64,000 nucleotides of DNA from Oscillospiraceae bacterium (GCA_015063335.1 SVUH01000003.1:1-64000); one strand, 5' to 3'; shown: positions 17,992-27,504, counted from the stretch's first letter. A program made the numbers and translations. The notes: generated from the letters alone by a model not told the origin.

Positions 17992-18810
17992 ATGAAAGGT
18001 ATTGCTCTTGGGCAGTATTATCCCGCTGACTCCTTTTTACACAAAGCAGATCCGAGAATTAAAATAATTCTCGCCGTGCTTTTTATCGTTTGTTCATTTT
18101 TGTGTAAAAACGTATTCAGCTTTGCGCTTTTGGCGCTTGGATCGATCGTATTGATAACGATCGGCAAAATCCCTCTGAAAATTGTATTCAGAGGCCTGCG
18201 CCCTATTTTAATAGTTTTAATAATAACCTCAACGTTCAATATCCTTTGGACGTCAGGAGAAAAGGCCTTGTTTAGCTGGTGGATCTTTGATGTTTATATC
18301 GAGGGCATATATGCCGCCATATTTATGGTTGTAAGGATTGCCTCGTTGGTTATAGGCACGTCAATGTTCTTGACCTATACCACAACTCCGATCGATCTTA
18401 CAGATGCGATAGAGGATCTTTTGTCGCCGCTAAAAAAGCTTCACGTGCCTGTTCACGAGTTTGCGATGATGATGACGATCGCATTGAGATTTATTCCGAC
18501 GCTCGTCGAGGAAACAGACAAGATCATGACAGCGCAAAAAGCAAGAGGCGTCGATTTTTCGAACGGCAGTCTTATTAAACGCGCTAAGGCACTCATACCG
18601 ATACTTATTCCGTTATTTGTTTCGGCATTCAACCGCGCGTCGGATCTTGCAACCGCCATGGAATGCAGGTGTTATCATGGTGGCGAGGGCAGAACCCGTA
18701 TGAAGGTAAGACATCTTAGATTTTTGGATCTCGTGCCGCTTATAATTATGATCATTTTTGCGGCAGCGATCGTATTTTTAAATATCCGCGGTTGGATATA
18801 TACTATGTGA
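17992..18810 (+). CDS. ecfT: energy-coupling factor transporter membrane subunit EcfT
   Basis: A 272-residue membrane protein with about six membrane segments. It joins the two ATPases to exchangeable S components. The coupling helices carry the two expected motifs: QKARGVDF near residue 180 and MECRCYHGG near residue 223. It follows ecfA2 by three bases. The gene order ecfA1-ecfA2-ecfT-truA is the standard Firmicutes order, but the usual flanking ribosomal protein genes are missing here. Confidence 0.94.
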   Translation: MKGIALGQYYPADSFLHKADPRIKIILAVLFIVCSFLCKNVFSFALLALGSIVLITIGKIPLKIVFRGLRPILIVLIITSTFNILWTSGEKALFSWWIFDVYIEGIYAAIFMVVRIASLVIGTSMFLTYTTTPIDLTDAIEDLLSPLKKLHVPVHEFAMMMTIALRFIPTLVEETDKIMTAQKARGVDFSNGSLIKRAKALIPILIPLFVSAFNRASDLATAMECRCYHGGEGRTRMKVRHLRFLDLVPLIIMIIFAAAIVFLNIRGWIYTM

Positions 18811-18830
18811 GAGACAAGGAGAAAGGTAAT

Positions 18831-19589
18831 ATGAAAATATTGCTCGATATTTCTTTTCTTGGAACAGCATATTGCGGATATCAGGTTCAACCCAATGCTC
18901 CCACCGTCCAGGGCGAGCTTACCCGAGCTGCAAAAGAGCTGTTTGGCTTTGACTGCGATATAGTCGGATGTAGTCGCACGGATAGCGGAGTGCACGCAAA
19001 CCATTTCTTTGCGGCAATAAACAAAAAGGAAAGCGAGGGAATAGATACCTCTATCCCATTAGAAAAAATCCCGAGTGCTTTTGATTTTTATTTACCCTCG
19101 GACATTACCGTTAATTCGGCAGTGTTGGTTGAAAACAGCTTTCATCCGAGATACGACGTAAAGCATAAGGAATATATATACAAGATCTGGAACGGCAGAG
19201 GCAGAAATCCGTTTTTGCAGGGGAGAAGCTGGCACTATCCCCGAAAGATCGACGATGACGCTTTAAATAGCATGAATATCGCCGCACAGGGCTTCGTAGG
19301 AACTTACGATTTTTTAGCTTACATGGCTGCAAATTCAAGCGTAAAAAGCACTGTGAGAACAGTATATTCGGCATCAGTAGAGCGAGACGGAGACCTCATT
19401 ACGTTCCGTATATGCGGCGACGGATTTCTTTATAACATGGTTCGCATCATGACGGGAACCTTGATCTATGTTTGTGAGGGCAAGATAAGCCCCGAGGATA
19501 TTATAAACATTACGAATTCAAAGGAGCGCAGCCGTGCAGGTATAACTGCCCCCGCCGAGGGTCTTTACCTAAATAATGTGACCTATTGA
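18831..19589 (+). CDS. truA: tRNA pseudouridine(38-40) synthase TruA
   Basis: A 252-residue enzyme that converts U38-U40 of tRNA to pseudouridine. The catalytic aspartate is D51 in CSRTDSGVHA. The FLYNMVRIMTGTL helix near residue 205 is typical. ATG 18831 is preceded by AAGGAGAAAGG; the earlier in-frame start lies inside ecfT. It ends the ECF module. Confidence 0.95.
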   Translation: MKILLDISFLGTAYCGYQVQPNAPTVQGELTRAAKELFGFDCDIVGCSRTDSGVHANHFFAAINKKESEGIDTSIPLEKIPSAFDFYLPSDITVNSAVLVENSFHPRYDVKHKEYIYKIWNGRGRNPFLQGRSWHYPRKIDDDALNSMNIAAQGFVGTYDFLAYMAANSSVKSTVRTVYSASVERDGDLITFRICGDGFLYNMVRIMTGTLIYVCEGKISPEDIINITNSKERSRAGITAPAEGLYLNNVTY

Positions 19590-19621
19590 TCTTTAATTTT
19601 TACGAAAGGAGTCGAAACGCA

Positions 19622-20923
19622 GTGTTCGGTAAAAACAATAACAACGCACAAAACGAAAACAAAGAAACGAGCGCTAATAAAAAGTTCGGCTTCCTTAGTA
19701 AGCTTAGTAAGCTTGGAAATTATTTCAATCCCGAGCCTCAAAAGGAGCGAGTTCTTAGACACGAGGATTTTAATGCGGCGGGCGACGTTTTTTACGCATC
19801 GGTTTCTGCGGGATATAAGATATCCCAAAGAATTATAGTAATTATTCTCGTTATATTCTTGCTGTTTTCGCTGATAACAAATTTCAGTCAGATAACGTAT
19901 GATAATTTCTTTTATCTACTCAAGGATTTTGCCGCTGCGGCTGACGTGGAATCCACAAATTACGACACCCTCTCATACACGTCGGATCCGAGAAACTTTT
20001 TTGCGCTTTACCGCGGCGGACTGACGGTTGCAAATCCGTCAAGAATATCTGCATATACGGCTACGGGACGGCAGACAATAAATGCTTCGGTACAGTTTTC
20101 CTCACCCATTGTTGAAAGCTCGGATAAATATTTCGTAATATATGATATTTCAGGTACGACATTTGCAGTCTATAATTCCTTTGCGAGAATTTATAAAGAG
20201 GATCTGGAATATCCTGTTACGGGCGCGTGCTTCGCAAAAAACGGCAATCTTGCCGTAATGACTCGCGATATTGACCATAAATCTGTCGTACACGTTTATA
20301 ACGATAATTTTAAGAGGCTGTTTACCGTGCCTTCCTCATCTGAGTATGCGTTTGATGTAGCTATGGACAGCGATGCTGACAGAATTGCAATTACGTATTG
20401 GGGAATAGGAAACGGTACGGGAAGAATAACCGTTGATGTTTATGATTTATCCGGTAAAGAGGTTTCAAATATAATTATTGATGGCGAATACGTGCTCTCG
20501 ACGGGATTTATATCGGAAAGTGTATTTTCAGTTGTAACCGACCGCGCAGTTCATTTGTACGATAAAAATTTTGACGAATTAGACGATTATTACAGCTATG
20601 GCGGCGGTACGGTTACGGGATATGAGGTAAATGAGCACGGTGTTGCCGTGGCATATACGTCGAATTCGAGAAATACCGCCATTGTATTTGACAAATCCGG
20701 GAATTTGGTATATAATGAAAATATTGACAACAATATAAAAGATATTGATCTTTTTGATGAGTTTGTATTTTTCAGAACAGACGCGGGAGTCATGAGAGTT
20801 AACATATCAAGCTTCGAGGAAGAATTACTCACATCAGGGCAAGGTGAGATGCTCATATACAGTTCCGACACAGCACTGATCTGCGGAGATTCAAAGGCTG
20901 AATATTTAGTATTCGGAGAATAA
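19622..20923 (+). CDS. membrane-anchored beta-propeller protein (DUF5711-like)
   Basis: A 433-residue protein. A cytoplasmic N-terminus of about 65 residues, rich in N and K, is followed by one membrane segment (about residues 68-92, IIVIILVIFLLFSLI). A large extracytoplasmic domain with repeated beta-strand blocks follows (for example FAVYNSF, VVHVYND, VDVYDLSG, VHLYDKN, IVFDKSG), as in a WD- or PQQ-like propeller. The start is GTG 19622 with AAAGGAG ten bases upstream; the TTG at 19586 overlaps truA. Function is unknown. It may be co-transcribed with truA. Confidence 0.75.
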   Translation: MFGKNNNNAQNENKETSANKKFGFLSKLSKLGNYFNPEPQKERVLRHEDFNAAGDVFYASVSAGYKISQRIIVIILVIFLLFSLITNFSQITYDNFFYLLKDFAAAADVESTNYDTLSYTSDPRNFFALYRGGLTVANPSRISAYTATGRQTINASVQFSSPIVESSDKYFVIYDISGTTFAVYNSFARIYKEDLEYPVTGACFAKNGNLAVMTRDIDHKSVVHVYNDNFKRLFTVPSSSEYAFDVAMDSDADRIAITYWGIGNGTGRITVDVYDLSGKEVSNIIIDGEYVLSTGFISESVFSVVTDRAVHLYDKNFDELDDYYSYGGGTVTGYEVNEHGVAVAYTSNSRNTAIVFDKSGNLVYNENIDNNIKDIDLFDEFVFFRTDAGVMRVNISSFEEELLTSGQGEMLIYSSDTALICGDSKAEYLVFGE

Positions 20924-20953
20924 AGTTAATGTAAAAGTAAAGGAGGTAACAAA

Positions 20954-21424
20954 ATGACTTATAGTAAAAGAAGATATCGACAGCATATAAAAATGATGTT
21001 GCTCGTATTCTCGTTGATGCTTGCGCTGTTGCACGGTCTTGATTTCAGCTCCTTGTTGCTTCCTGAGCTTATCGATATTGGTACGGAAATTTTAAGTATA
21101 AGCTTTTCTGAAAAAATTTACAGTTCTTTGGTCGCCATTTTGGGGACAATTATATTACTAATATCGTTTTATGCACTGTTAAAGCGCGCATTTAAAATAA
21201 TAGACGGAAAATCAGATAGCAAAGTAAAAAAGGCAATTGCTCAAAGAATATATACATCCCTTGACGGCTTTTTTGAAAAGTTTACCGTTATACAGGTCTG
21301 CTGTAAAGCAGTTCGCATTATAAGGAAGTATATAAGTACCTCCAATTTCAAATTCATATTAGATAAACAGTTAAAAATCACAAGTCCTTTGCTTACCTTT
21401 AGATTTTCAAGAATTTTAATTTGA
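20954..21424 (+). CDS. small membrane protein, unknown function
   Basis: A 156-residue protein with a basic start (SKRRYRQH) and two clear membrane segments (about residues 14-35 and 55-75). The C-terminal half is basic and amphipathic (RAFKIIDGKSD, then a KAVRIIRKY helix). AAAGGAGG stands seven bases before the ATG. It lies between the propeller protein gene and pgsA and is probably in the same transcript. I recognise no family. Confidence 0.65.
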   Translation: MTYSKRRYRQHIKMMLLVFSLMLALLHGLDFSSLLLPELIDIGTEILSISFSEKIYSSLVAILGTIILLISFYALLKRAFKIIDGKSDSKVKKAIAQRIYTSLDGFFEKFTVIQVCCKAVRIIRKYISTSNFKFILDKQLKITSPLLTFRFSRILI

Positions 21425-21472
21425 TCAAAGTTGTGCTTTGATAAAATTAACAAATTAAATTAGAGGTAAAAA

Positions 21473-22057
21473 ATGAAGTTAAAAAATATACCCAATATTC
21501 TGTCTTTTATCAGAATACTGTTGGTTTTTGTATTTGTAATAATTCTTTTCGCGTTCAATAATCTTCTTTTAGCTTTGCTTGTTTTTTTGATCGCAGGGCT
21601 TACTGACGTAATAGACGGATATCTCGCAAGAAAAAACAACTGGATAACTAATCTCGGTAAAATTCTCGATCCTGTTGCCGACAAGCTTATGCAATGCACA
21701 GTGCTTGTAAGCCTTTGGATCAAGCAAATAGTTCCATGGTGGTTTGTAGTACCATTCTTCATAAAGGAGATACTCACCCTGATTCTCGGCGCTGTCGTGA
21801 TCAGGCGCAGAAGCGTAAACGTAGTAAGCAGATGGTACGGAAAATGTGCCGTTTGTTCATTCTATGCAACGATAGCGGTAGCCGTTATTTTCAATGATTT
21901 TCTCATAAAGCATCCGCTTGTTTATATTTTGATATTCCTTCCCGCAATTGGTTTTGCAGTAGGCGCAATGATAGCCTATATAAAGCACTACGCATATCTT
22001 AAAAAGGAAGACATAAACAAAAGCGGTATAATAGATAATATCCGAAAGGGACAGTAA
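21473..22057 (+). CDS. pgsA: CDP-diacylglycerol-glycerol-3-phosphate 3-phosphatidyltransferase (PgsA-type)
   Basis: A 194-residue integral membrane enzyme of the CDP-alcohol phosphatidyltransferase family; PgsA makes phosphatidylglycerophosphate. The family signature is complete: DVIDGYLAR, eight residues, G, three residues, D, three residues, D (in NLGKILDPVADK, about residues 46-70). About five membrane segments are visible. AGAGG precedes the ATG. The head-group acceptor is inferred from family and length; other CDP-alcohol transferases share the motif. Confidence 0.85.
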   Translation: MKLKNIPNILSFIRILLVFVFVIILFAFNNLLLALLVFLIAGLTDVIDGYLARKNNWITNLGKILDPVADKLMQCTVLVSLWIKQIVPWWFVVPFFIKEILTLILGAVVIRRRSVNVVSRWYGKCAVCSFYATIAVAVIFNDFLIKHPLVYILIFLPAIGFAVGAMIAYIKHYAYLKKEDINKSGIIDNIRKGQ

Positions 22058-22086
22058 CGCAACAGCGTGCTGATTTGTAATTAACA

Positions 22087-24384
22087 ATGGTAATGTGTTC
22101 AAGATGCCACAAGAGAGTGGCGGTGGTTTTTGTAACCAAACTGGAAAACGGAAATAAAGTAAATGAGGGCCTTTGTCTGAGATGCGCCAAGGAGCTTGGC
22201 TTGCCCGTAGATAACATGCTCGGAAACGTCATGAATCAGTACGGCATTTCTGCTGACGACCTTGAATCCATGGAGGATAGCCTCAACAGCATGATGCCTG
22301 CACCGTCCGACAATGACGATGTCGAGGAGGGCGGCGCACCTGCAATTGATCTGCCTAAGCTGTTTGAAGATGCAGGACTTCCCACAAAATCCCCCGACGC
22401 TCAAGGTCGCGCAAAAAAGAAAGGCGACGACACCTCAAAGCAAAAGAAATATAAATTCCTTGATACCTATTGCCGTAACCTCACAAAGCGTGCGGCAGAC
22501 GGCAAGCTCGACAGAATAATAGGCAGAGACAGAGAGCTTGACAGAGTAATACAGATCCTTTGCAGAAGACAGAAAAATAATCCCTGTCTTATAGGCGAGC
22601 CCGGTGTCGGAAAAACCGCTATTGCGGAAGCGCTTGCTCAAAGAATAGCCGACGGAAACGTTCCGTATAAGCTCAAGGGTAAGCAAATATATCTTGTTGA
22701 CCTTACCGCGCTTGTTGCGGGAACACAGTTCAGAGGTCAGTTTGAGTCAAGAATTCTCGGACTTCTTTCCGAGGTCAAGGCTGCGGGCAATGTTATTTTG
22801 GTTATCGACGAGGTTCATAACATTGTAGGTACGGGAGATGCTGAGGGTAGCGTTAATGCCGCAAATATTCTTAAGCCTGCGCTCTCGCGCGGCGAGGTAC
22901 GTATTATTGGTGCAACTACGCTCAATGAGTATCGCAAGTATATAGAAAAGGATACCGCCCTTGAAAGAAGATTTCAGCCCGTTACGGTAAATGAGCCATC
23001 AATTGACGAAACGATTGAAATGCTTGAGGAGATCAAGCATTATTACGAGGATTTCCATTCTATAAAAATACCCGACGGAGTGGTTCGCCGCGCGGTGATA
23101 ATGTCAGAAAGATATATAATGGACCGCTATCTGCCCGATAAAGCTATCGACCTGCTTGACGAGGCGGCATCAAAGCTGTCTCTTACAAGTTCAGTATTGA
23201 ACGAGGCACAGGAGATCCGAGAGAAGCTGCTGACTCTTAAAGAGCAACGTGAAAATCTTGAAGCGCAAACACCTGCTGACGAAAACGCAGCTCGCCGTTG
23301 CTACGAGGAAATTGCAGAGATCAAGGCGCAAGAAATACAGCTTTCCACAAAGCTTCGCGAAATTGAGCCCTCATGCGAGAACGTAGTTCTTTCCGAGCAG
23401 GACATTGCAAACGTAATTGAGCTTTGGACGGGTATTCCCGCAGTAGACATATCAAAGAATGAATTTGAGCAAATAGATAATCTCGAAAACAGACTTAAAA
23501 GCAGAATTATTGGTCAGGATAATGCCGTTGAAGCTGTCGCAAGAGCGATCAAGCGCAACCGCGCGGGAATATCCTATAAGAGAAAGCCCGTTTCCTTTAT
23601 TTTTGCAGGCCCTACGGGTGTTGGAAAGACCGAGCTTGTTAAAACGCTTGCTACCGACCTTTTCCATTCCCCCGAGACCCTGATACGACTTGATATGTCG
23701 GAATTTATGGAAAAGCACTCTGTATCAAGAATTATCGGAGCGCCTCCCGGATACGTCGGATATGACGAAGCAGGACAGCTTACAGAAAAAATACGCCGCC
23801 GTCCCTATTCCGTGGTGCTTTTTGATGAAATTGAAAAAGCACACCCCGACGTATTAAATATTCTTCTTCAGATTTTGGATGACGGAAGAATCACGGACGC
23901 AAGAGGTAAAACCGTTAACTTTGAAAATACAGTCATCGTTATGACAACCAATGCAGGCTCCGACAGCACGGCTTCCACCGTGGGCTTCTTCAGTTCTGAG
24001 GAAAACGGAAGAAACGATAAAACAATGAAGGCGTTGTCCGCATTTTTGCGCCCTGAATTTATAAACAGAGTGGATGAAATTATCACCTTTAATTCACTTA
24101 CCGTAGATAACTTCAAGAAGATAGCCGTAATAATGCTTGATGAGCTAAAAACTGTTCTCGAAGAAAAGGGAATACGATTTACGTATTCCGACAGAGCAGT
24201 AGCATTCATTGCGCAAAAGTCGTTTTCGCAGAAGTACGGTGCAAGAAATATGCGCAGATTTATTTGTACGAACGTTGAAGACCAGCTTGCCGAAAAAATT
24301 ATTTCCGATTACGAAAGAAAAATTTGCGGAGTTTCCTTAAAATATTCTACTAAGGAAGATAAATTAGTAATAGAGAGTATTTGA
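22087..24384 (+). CDS. ClpE-like Clp protease ATPase with N-terminal zinc finger
   Basis: A 765-residue Hsp100 unfoldase. The N-terminus has a four-cysteine zinc finger (C4, C7, C30, C33) in place of the ClpC N-domain, as in ClpE. Walker A motifs are GEPGVGKTA (170-178) and GPTGVGKTE (508-516). Walker B motifs are VILVIDEVH and VVLFDEIEKA. A short coiled middle domain lies near residues 380-430. The loop tripeptide VGF (632-634) fits ClpP docking; clpP lies at 42321. No good ribosome-binding site precedes ATG 22087. The last codons almost touch the next gene. Confidence 0.9.
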   Translation: MVMCSRCHKRVAVVFVTKLENGNKVNEGLCLRCAKELGLPVDNMLGNVMNQYGISADDLESMEDSLNSMMPAPSDNDDVEEGGAPAIDLPKLFEDAGLPTKSPDAQGRAKKKGDDTSKQKKYKFLDTYCRNLTKRAADGKLDRIIGRDRELDRVIQILCRRQKNNPCLIGEPGVGKTAIAEALAQRIADGNVPYKLKGKQIYLVDLTALVAGTQFRGQFESRILGLLSEVKAAGNVILVIDEVHNIVGTGDAEGSVNAANILKPALSRGEVRIIGATTLNEYRKYIEKDTALERRFQPVTVNEPSIDETIEMLEEIKHYYEDFHSIKIPDGVVRRAVIMSERYIMDRYLPDKAIDLLDEAASKLSLTSSVLNEAQEIREKLLTLKEQRENLEAQTPADENAARRCYEEIAEIKAQEIQLSTKLREIEPSCENVVLSEQDIANVIELWTGIPAVDISKNEFEQIDNLENRLKSRIIGQDNAVEAVARAIKRNRAGISYKRKPVSFIFAGPTGVGKTELVKTLATDLFHSPETLIRLDMSEFMEKHSVSRIIGAPPGYVGYDEAGQLTEKIRRRPYSVVLFDEIEKAHPDVLNILLQILDDGRITDARGKTVNFENTVIVMTTNAGSDSTASTVGFFSSEENGRNDKTMKALSAFLRPEFINRVDEIITFNSLTVDNFKKIAVIMLDELKTVLEEKGIRFTYSDRAVAFIAQKSFSQKYGARNMRRFICTNVEDQLAEKIISDYERKICGVSLKYSTKEDKLVIESI

Positions 24385-24386
24385 CA

Positions 24387-27113
24387 ATGAACGAAAAATG
24401 GTTTCTGTTAAGCATTGCCGAAATTGAAAAAAAGCTGAAAACCAATGCCGCCTCGGGTCTTACCCGCAAGGCGGCTCGTTCTGCTTGGTATCGCATAAGT
24501 CACAAAAACGGTGCTTTGTTTATAACCCAACGCAAGAGCTTTAGAAAAATGCTGGGTGAGATCCTATCGGATTTTTCACTGATAATGCTCTTGCTTGCAT
24601 CGCTGTTCGCTATACTTTTTGATGAAGGCCATATGGGCTGGACGGTAATGATCATTGCTTCGGTAAGCTTGATCTTTTCTTTCGTTCTTTACCACAATCT
24701 TCAGCGAAGCATGGAACAGGTCAATTTATACTTTTTGCCAACGGCAAAGGTCATAAGAGGCGGAAAGCTTTATAGAATTTCCTTTGATAATGTAGTGCCG
24801 GGTGACGTAATTATTCTTGAAAAGGGAGATATAGTTTGCGCCGACGCTCGCTTGGTCACCTCTGACAGTTTAAAGGTATCAATGCGGGTAAATAAGGGCA
24901 AATACATACCCTTGGATAAGCAATCTAACGGGGTTGTATCCCAGGAAGAAAACGATCCAGCAAAGTTCGTAAATACACTGCACGGTGGCTCTGTAATAAC
25001 AGAGGGAAGTGCGCGAGCGATAGTTTACGCTACAGGAAAATATACCTATCTTGGAGCAATGACCGGCGGTATCGTTGAACCGTATAACAATAACATCCCC
25101 GCAGAGCTTAGAAAAATGAGAAAAATGTGCGCTCGCATAAGTATGTTCTCACTTATTGCAATACTGCCGTTTTGCGCCGTAAGCATTTTACTCAGTAAGA
25201 TGACAGGCGAGGGGGCGGTACTGTCCTCGACGTTTTTGACGGCTCTCGCAATAGCCGCATCGTCAATGACACAGCTTTCATGTACGCTTTACAAGGTGTT
25301 CTTTATAAGCAAAATTAAAAATGCGTTCAACGAAAAAAGCGCGGTTGCAATTCGCACGACCGATGCTTTTGATAAACTTTACAACACAAGCTACTTATTC
25401 ATGCTTGACGGAGCATCCGTCACGGATGGTATTTTGCATTTTGATACTGCTTTTACGGCCGAGGGCGAGGTCGCGGGAGCGGTAAAGCCGAGCGCATCGG
25501 TAAAGACGCTATTAGAGCTTTCTTTGCTATACAATATATCACAATCCAATATGCTTGCCGCGGGAATAAATTCACCCGACAAATACAAAACAGGGCTCGA
25601 AGAATTTATTTCAAAGGGTAATTTTGACGCACAGGCGCTGAAATTGCGTTGTCAAGTCAAATCATTTATTTCGGGAACAACTAAAGTGCCCTCCGATCAG
25701 GTTATTTACACCGATGCGGGGCGGCAAACAGTTTTATGTGTATCTCGTTCGTCTAATATTCTTTCTGAATGCTCGCATGCACTCATTTCCGGCTCTGTTC
25801 AGCCCCTATCTAGCATCGGTACAGACAAGCTCAGACACACATACGAGCTTCATGCTGCAAAAGGTAAAACAGTACTATTCTTTACATTGTCAACACCTCA
25901 AAGTGTTGGTAACACTACAGGAAAGATATTTGTAGGCGGTGTGGTTTTGCGTGAGGGGGTTGATAAGAACGCATATACGGGAATCCTCGATTTGCAAAAA
26001 AAGGGAATTAAAGTTATTTCCTTTGTGGGCAGTGAGCTTAATAAAAACGCTCCTCAAATTCCCATCGAATTCCACTCAAAACAGTCTGCGCGCAAGCAAG
26101 ATTTTATCAATAACGGAGTACCGATCACATACAAATTCGGAGAAATCAATACGTATTACGATATGAGCTTATCTGATATCGAATTACTATTAGATCATGC
26201 ACACAAGAATGGAGAATCGGTCGCGGTCGTGAGCTTTACTGAAGCATCTCCAACTATAATGAAGGCTGCCGACGTTCTTATCTCATGTTCTCCGCTTGTA
26301 GACGTTTTTTCAGCAAAAAACGAGGAAGAGCTTTACACGCTTGAAATGGCAGGCTCACAAACGAGCGCTTCGTGCGAGCAAGTAATAAAATCCAAGTCCG
26401 ACGTGCTTCTGTCACGTCCGTGGAACAACAAGGGCGGAATATCGTCTCTGGCTTCTGCCTTATCCTTTGCCGAAGCGGCACATAAAAACCTTATCAGCTT
26501 TTTTAAATACATGCTTTGCGCACAGCTTTTAAGAATTATACTCGTTGCGTTACCCATGGCTTTTGGAACCCCTGCGCTTGACGCGCGCCACGTAGTGTTG
26601 TGTAGCTTTTTGATCGATATTTTAGTTTTGTTGATGCTTGCTTCCGATAAAACTCAAGCTCCTTCTGCAAAACGTCACAAATACGGAATGATGACTTTAA
26701 AAATGCATATTTTAAGCGAAAACAGACTTTTGATATGCGCTCTCGCTTCGGGAATTGTGGCAATAACACTACCTGTTTTGATGAACGCCGTGGGAGTTTT
26801 CGGACAGCTCTTATATGACGTTGAATACTATTTCTGCGCCACTGTATGGCTTCATTTAGTGCTCGCGTATTATATCCGCTTCCAAAGTGTTCTCAGAATC
26901 AAGCACGTGCTTAAAAATAAGTATTTTCTTGGACTTACCCTAGGTACGATAGCTTTCATATCTCTCATATCAATTGTAAATTCGATAGGCGTTTGGTTTA
27001 ACGTTGACACGCATCAATTGCCATATTTCATTGCATCGTTCGTACCGAGTATCGTATTCTCCGTAACATACGAGATCTTTATTTTCTCGCGCAAAACGCA
27101 TAAGCGCAAATGA
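24387..27113 (+). CDS. catalytically degenerate P-type ATPase homologue (pseudo-ATPase)
   Basis: A 908-residue membrane protein with the full P2-type layout: an N-terminal GLTRKAARSAW segment, helices M1-M2, an A-domain with VVPGDVIILEKGDIVCADARL, M3-M4, P- and N-domains, and about six C-terminal helices. All catalytic motifs are lost. TGES is replaced by VNKG (168-171), PEGL by SMTQ (293-296), DKTGT by DGASV (341-345; only the Asp remains), and GDGxND is deleted (FTEASP near 617-622). It cannot pump by the known mechanism. The frame is intact, so it is probably a working pseudoenzyme. It starts two bases after the Clp gene. Confidence 0.85.
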   Translation: MNEKWFLLSIAEIEKKLKTNAASGLTRKAARSAWYRISHKNGALFITQRKSFRKMLGEILSDFSLIMLLLASLFAILFDEGHMGWTVMIIASVSLIFSFVLYHNLQRSMEQVNLYFLPTAKVIRGGKLYRISFDNVVPGDVIILEKGDIVCADARLVTSDSLKVSMRVNKGKYIPLDKQSNGVVSQEENDPAKFVNTLHGGSVITEGSARAIVYATGKYTYLGAMTGGIVEPYNNNIPAELRKMRKMCARISMFSLIAILPFCAVSILLSKMTGEGAVLSSTFLTALAIAASSMTQLSCTLYKVFFISKIKNAFNEKSAVAIRTTDAFDKLYNTSYLFMLDGASVTDGILHFDTAFTAEGEVAGAVKPSASVKTLLELSLLYNISQSNMLAAGINSPDKYKTGLEEFISKGNFDAQALKLRCQVKSFISGTTKVPSDQVIYTDAGRQTVLCVSRSSNILSECSHALISGSVQPLSSIGTDKLRHTYELHAAKGKTVLFFTLSTPQSVGNTTGKIFVGGVVLREGVDKNAYTGILDLQKKGIKVISFVGSELNKNAPQIPIEFHSKQSARKQDFINNGVPITYKFGEINTYYDMSLSDIELLLDHAHKNGESVAVVSFTEASPTIMKAADVLISCSPLVDVFSAKNEEELYTLEMAGSQTSASCEQVIKSKSDVLLSRPWNNKGGISSLASALSFAEAAHKNLISFFKYMLCAQLLRIILVALPMAFGTPALDARHVVLCSFLIDILVLLMLASDKTQAPSAKRHKYGMMTLKMHILSENRLLICALASGIVAITLPVLMNAVGVFGQLLYDVEYYFCATVWLHLVLAYYIRFQSVLRIKHVLKNKYFLGLTLGTIAFISLISIVNSIGVWFNVDTHQLPYFIASFVPSIVFSVTYEIFIFSRKTHKRK

Positions 27114-27124
27114 ATATATAACTC

Positions 27125-27171
27125 TCTCCTTTGCATAAATTGTAATGATTTTTGCAAAGGAGATTTTTATT
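27125..27171 (+). terminator. hairpin and T-run after the pseudo-ATPase gene, containing the ymxH ribosome-binding site
   Basis: An 11-bp stem (TCTCCTTTGCA at 27125-27135 with TGCAAAGGAGA at 27153-27163) is followed by TTTTTATT. The 3' arm contains AAAGGAG (27156-27162), the ribosome-binding site of the next gene. The same hairpin can therefore end one transcript and mask translation of the next. Confidence 0.75.
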
Positions 27172-27471
27172 GTGGAACGATTCAACACTTGCGACTTGAG
27201 AGATAAAGAAGTGATAAATTTATGTGACGGAACGCGCTTAGGATGTCCGTCTGATTTTGAATTCAATAGCTGCGACGGAAAGATCACCGCAATAATATTA
27301 CCGGGGCAGGGGGGATTCTTGGGCCTTGGAAAATCGCGGGATATCGTAATACCGTGGAATAAAATTGAGTGTATAGGTGAAGATACAATACTTGTAAGAC
27401 TGCCGCCCAATGAATTTTTCATGCCCGATGAGGACAGAAGGAAGAAGAAAAAAGGATTTTGGCAGCTTTAA
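27172..27471 (+). CDS. YlmC/YmxH family PRC-barrel protein (sporulation-associated)
   Basis: A 99-residue protein with the YlmC/YmxH pattern: LRDKEVINLCDGTRLG near the N-terminus, then GKITAIILPG, then DIVIPWNKIECIGEDTILV. The fold should be a PRC barrel. A basic tail (DRRKKKKG) extends the usual length of about 85 residues. The start is GTG 27172, nine bases after AAAGGAG. Genes of this family are found in spore formers. The family's exact role is not settled. Confidence 0.85.
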   Translation: MERFNTCDLRDKEVINLCDGTRLGCPSDFEFNSCDGKITAIILPGQGGFLGLGKSRDIVIPWNKIECIGEDTILVRLPPNEFFMPDEDRRKKKKGFWQL

Positions 27472-27504
27472 TTGTAAATAAAATGTAAATATTCTAAAAA
27501 GCGC

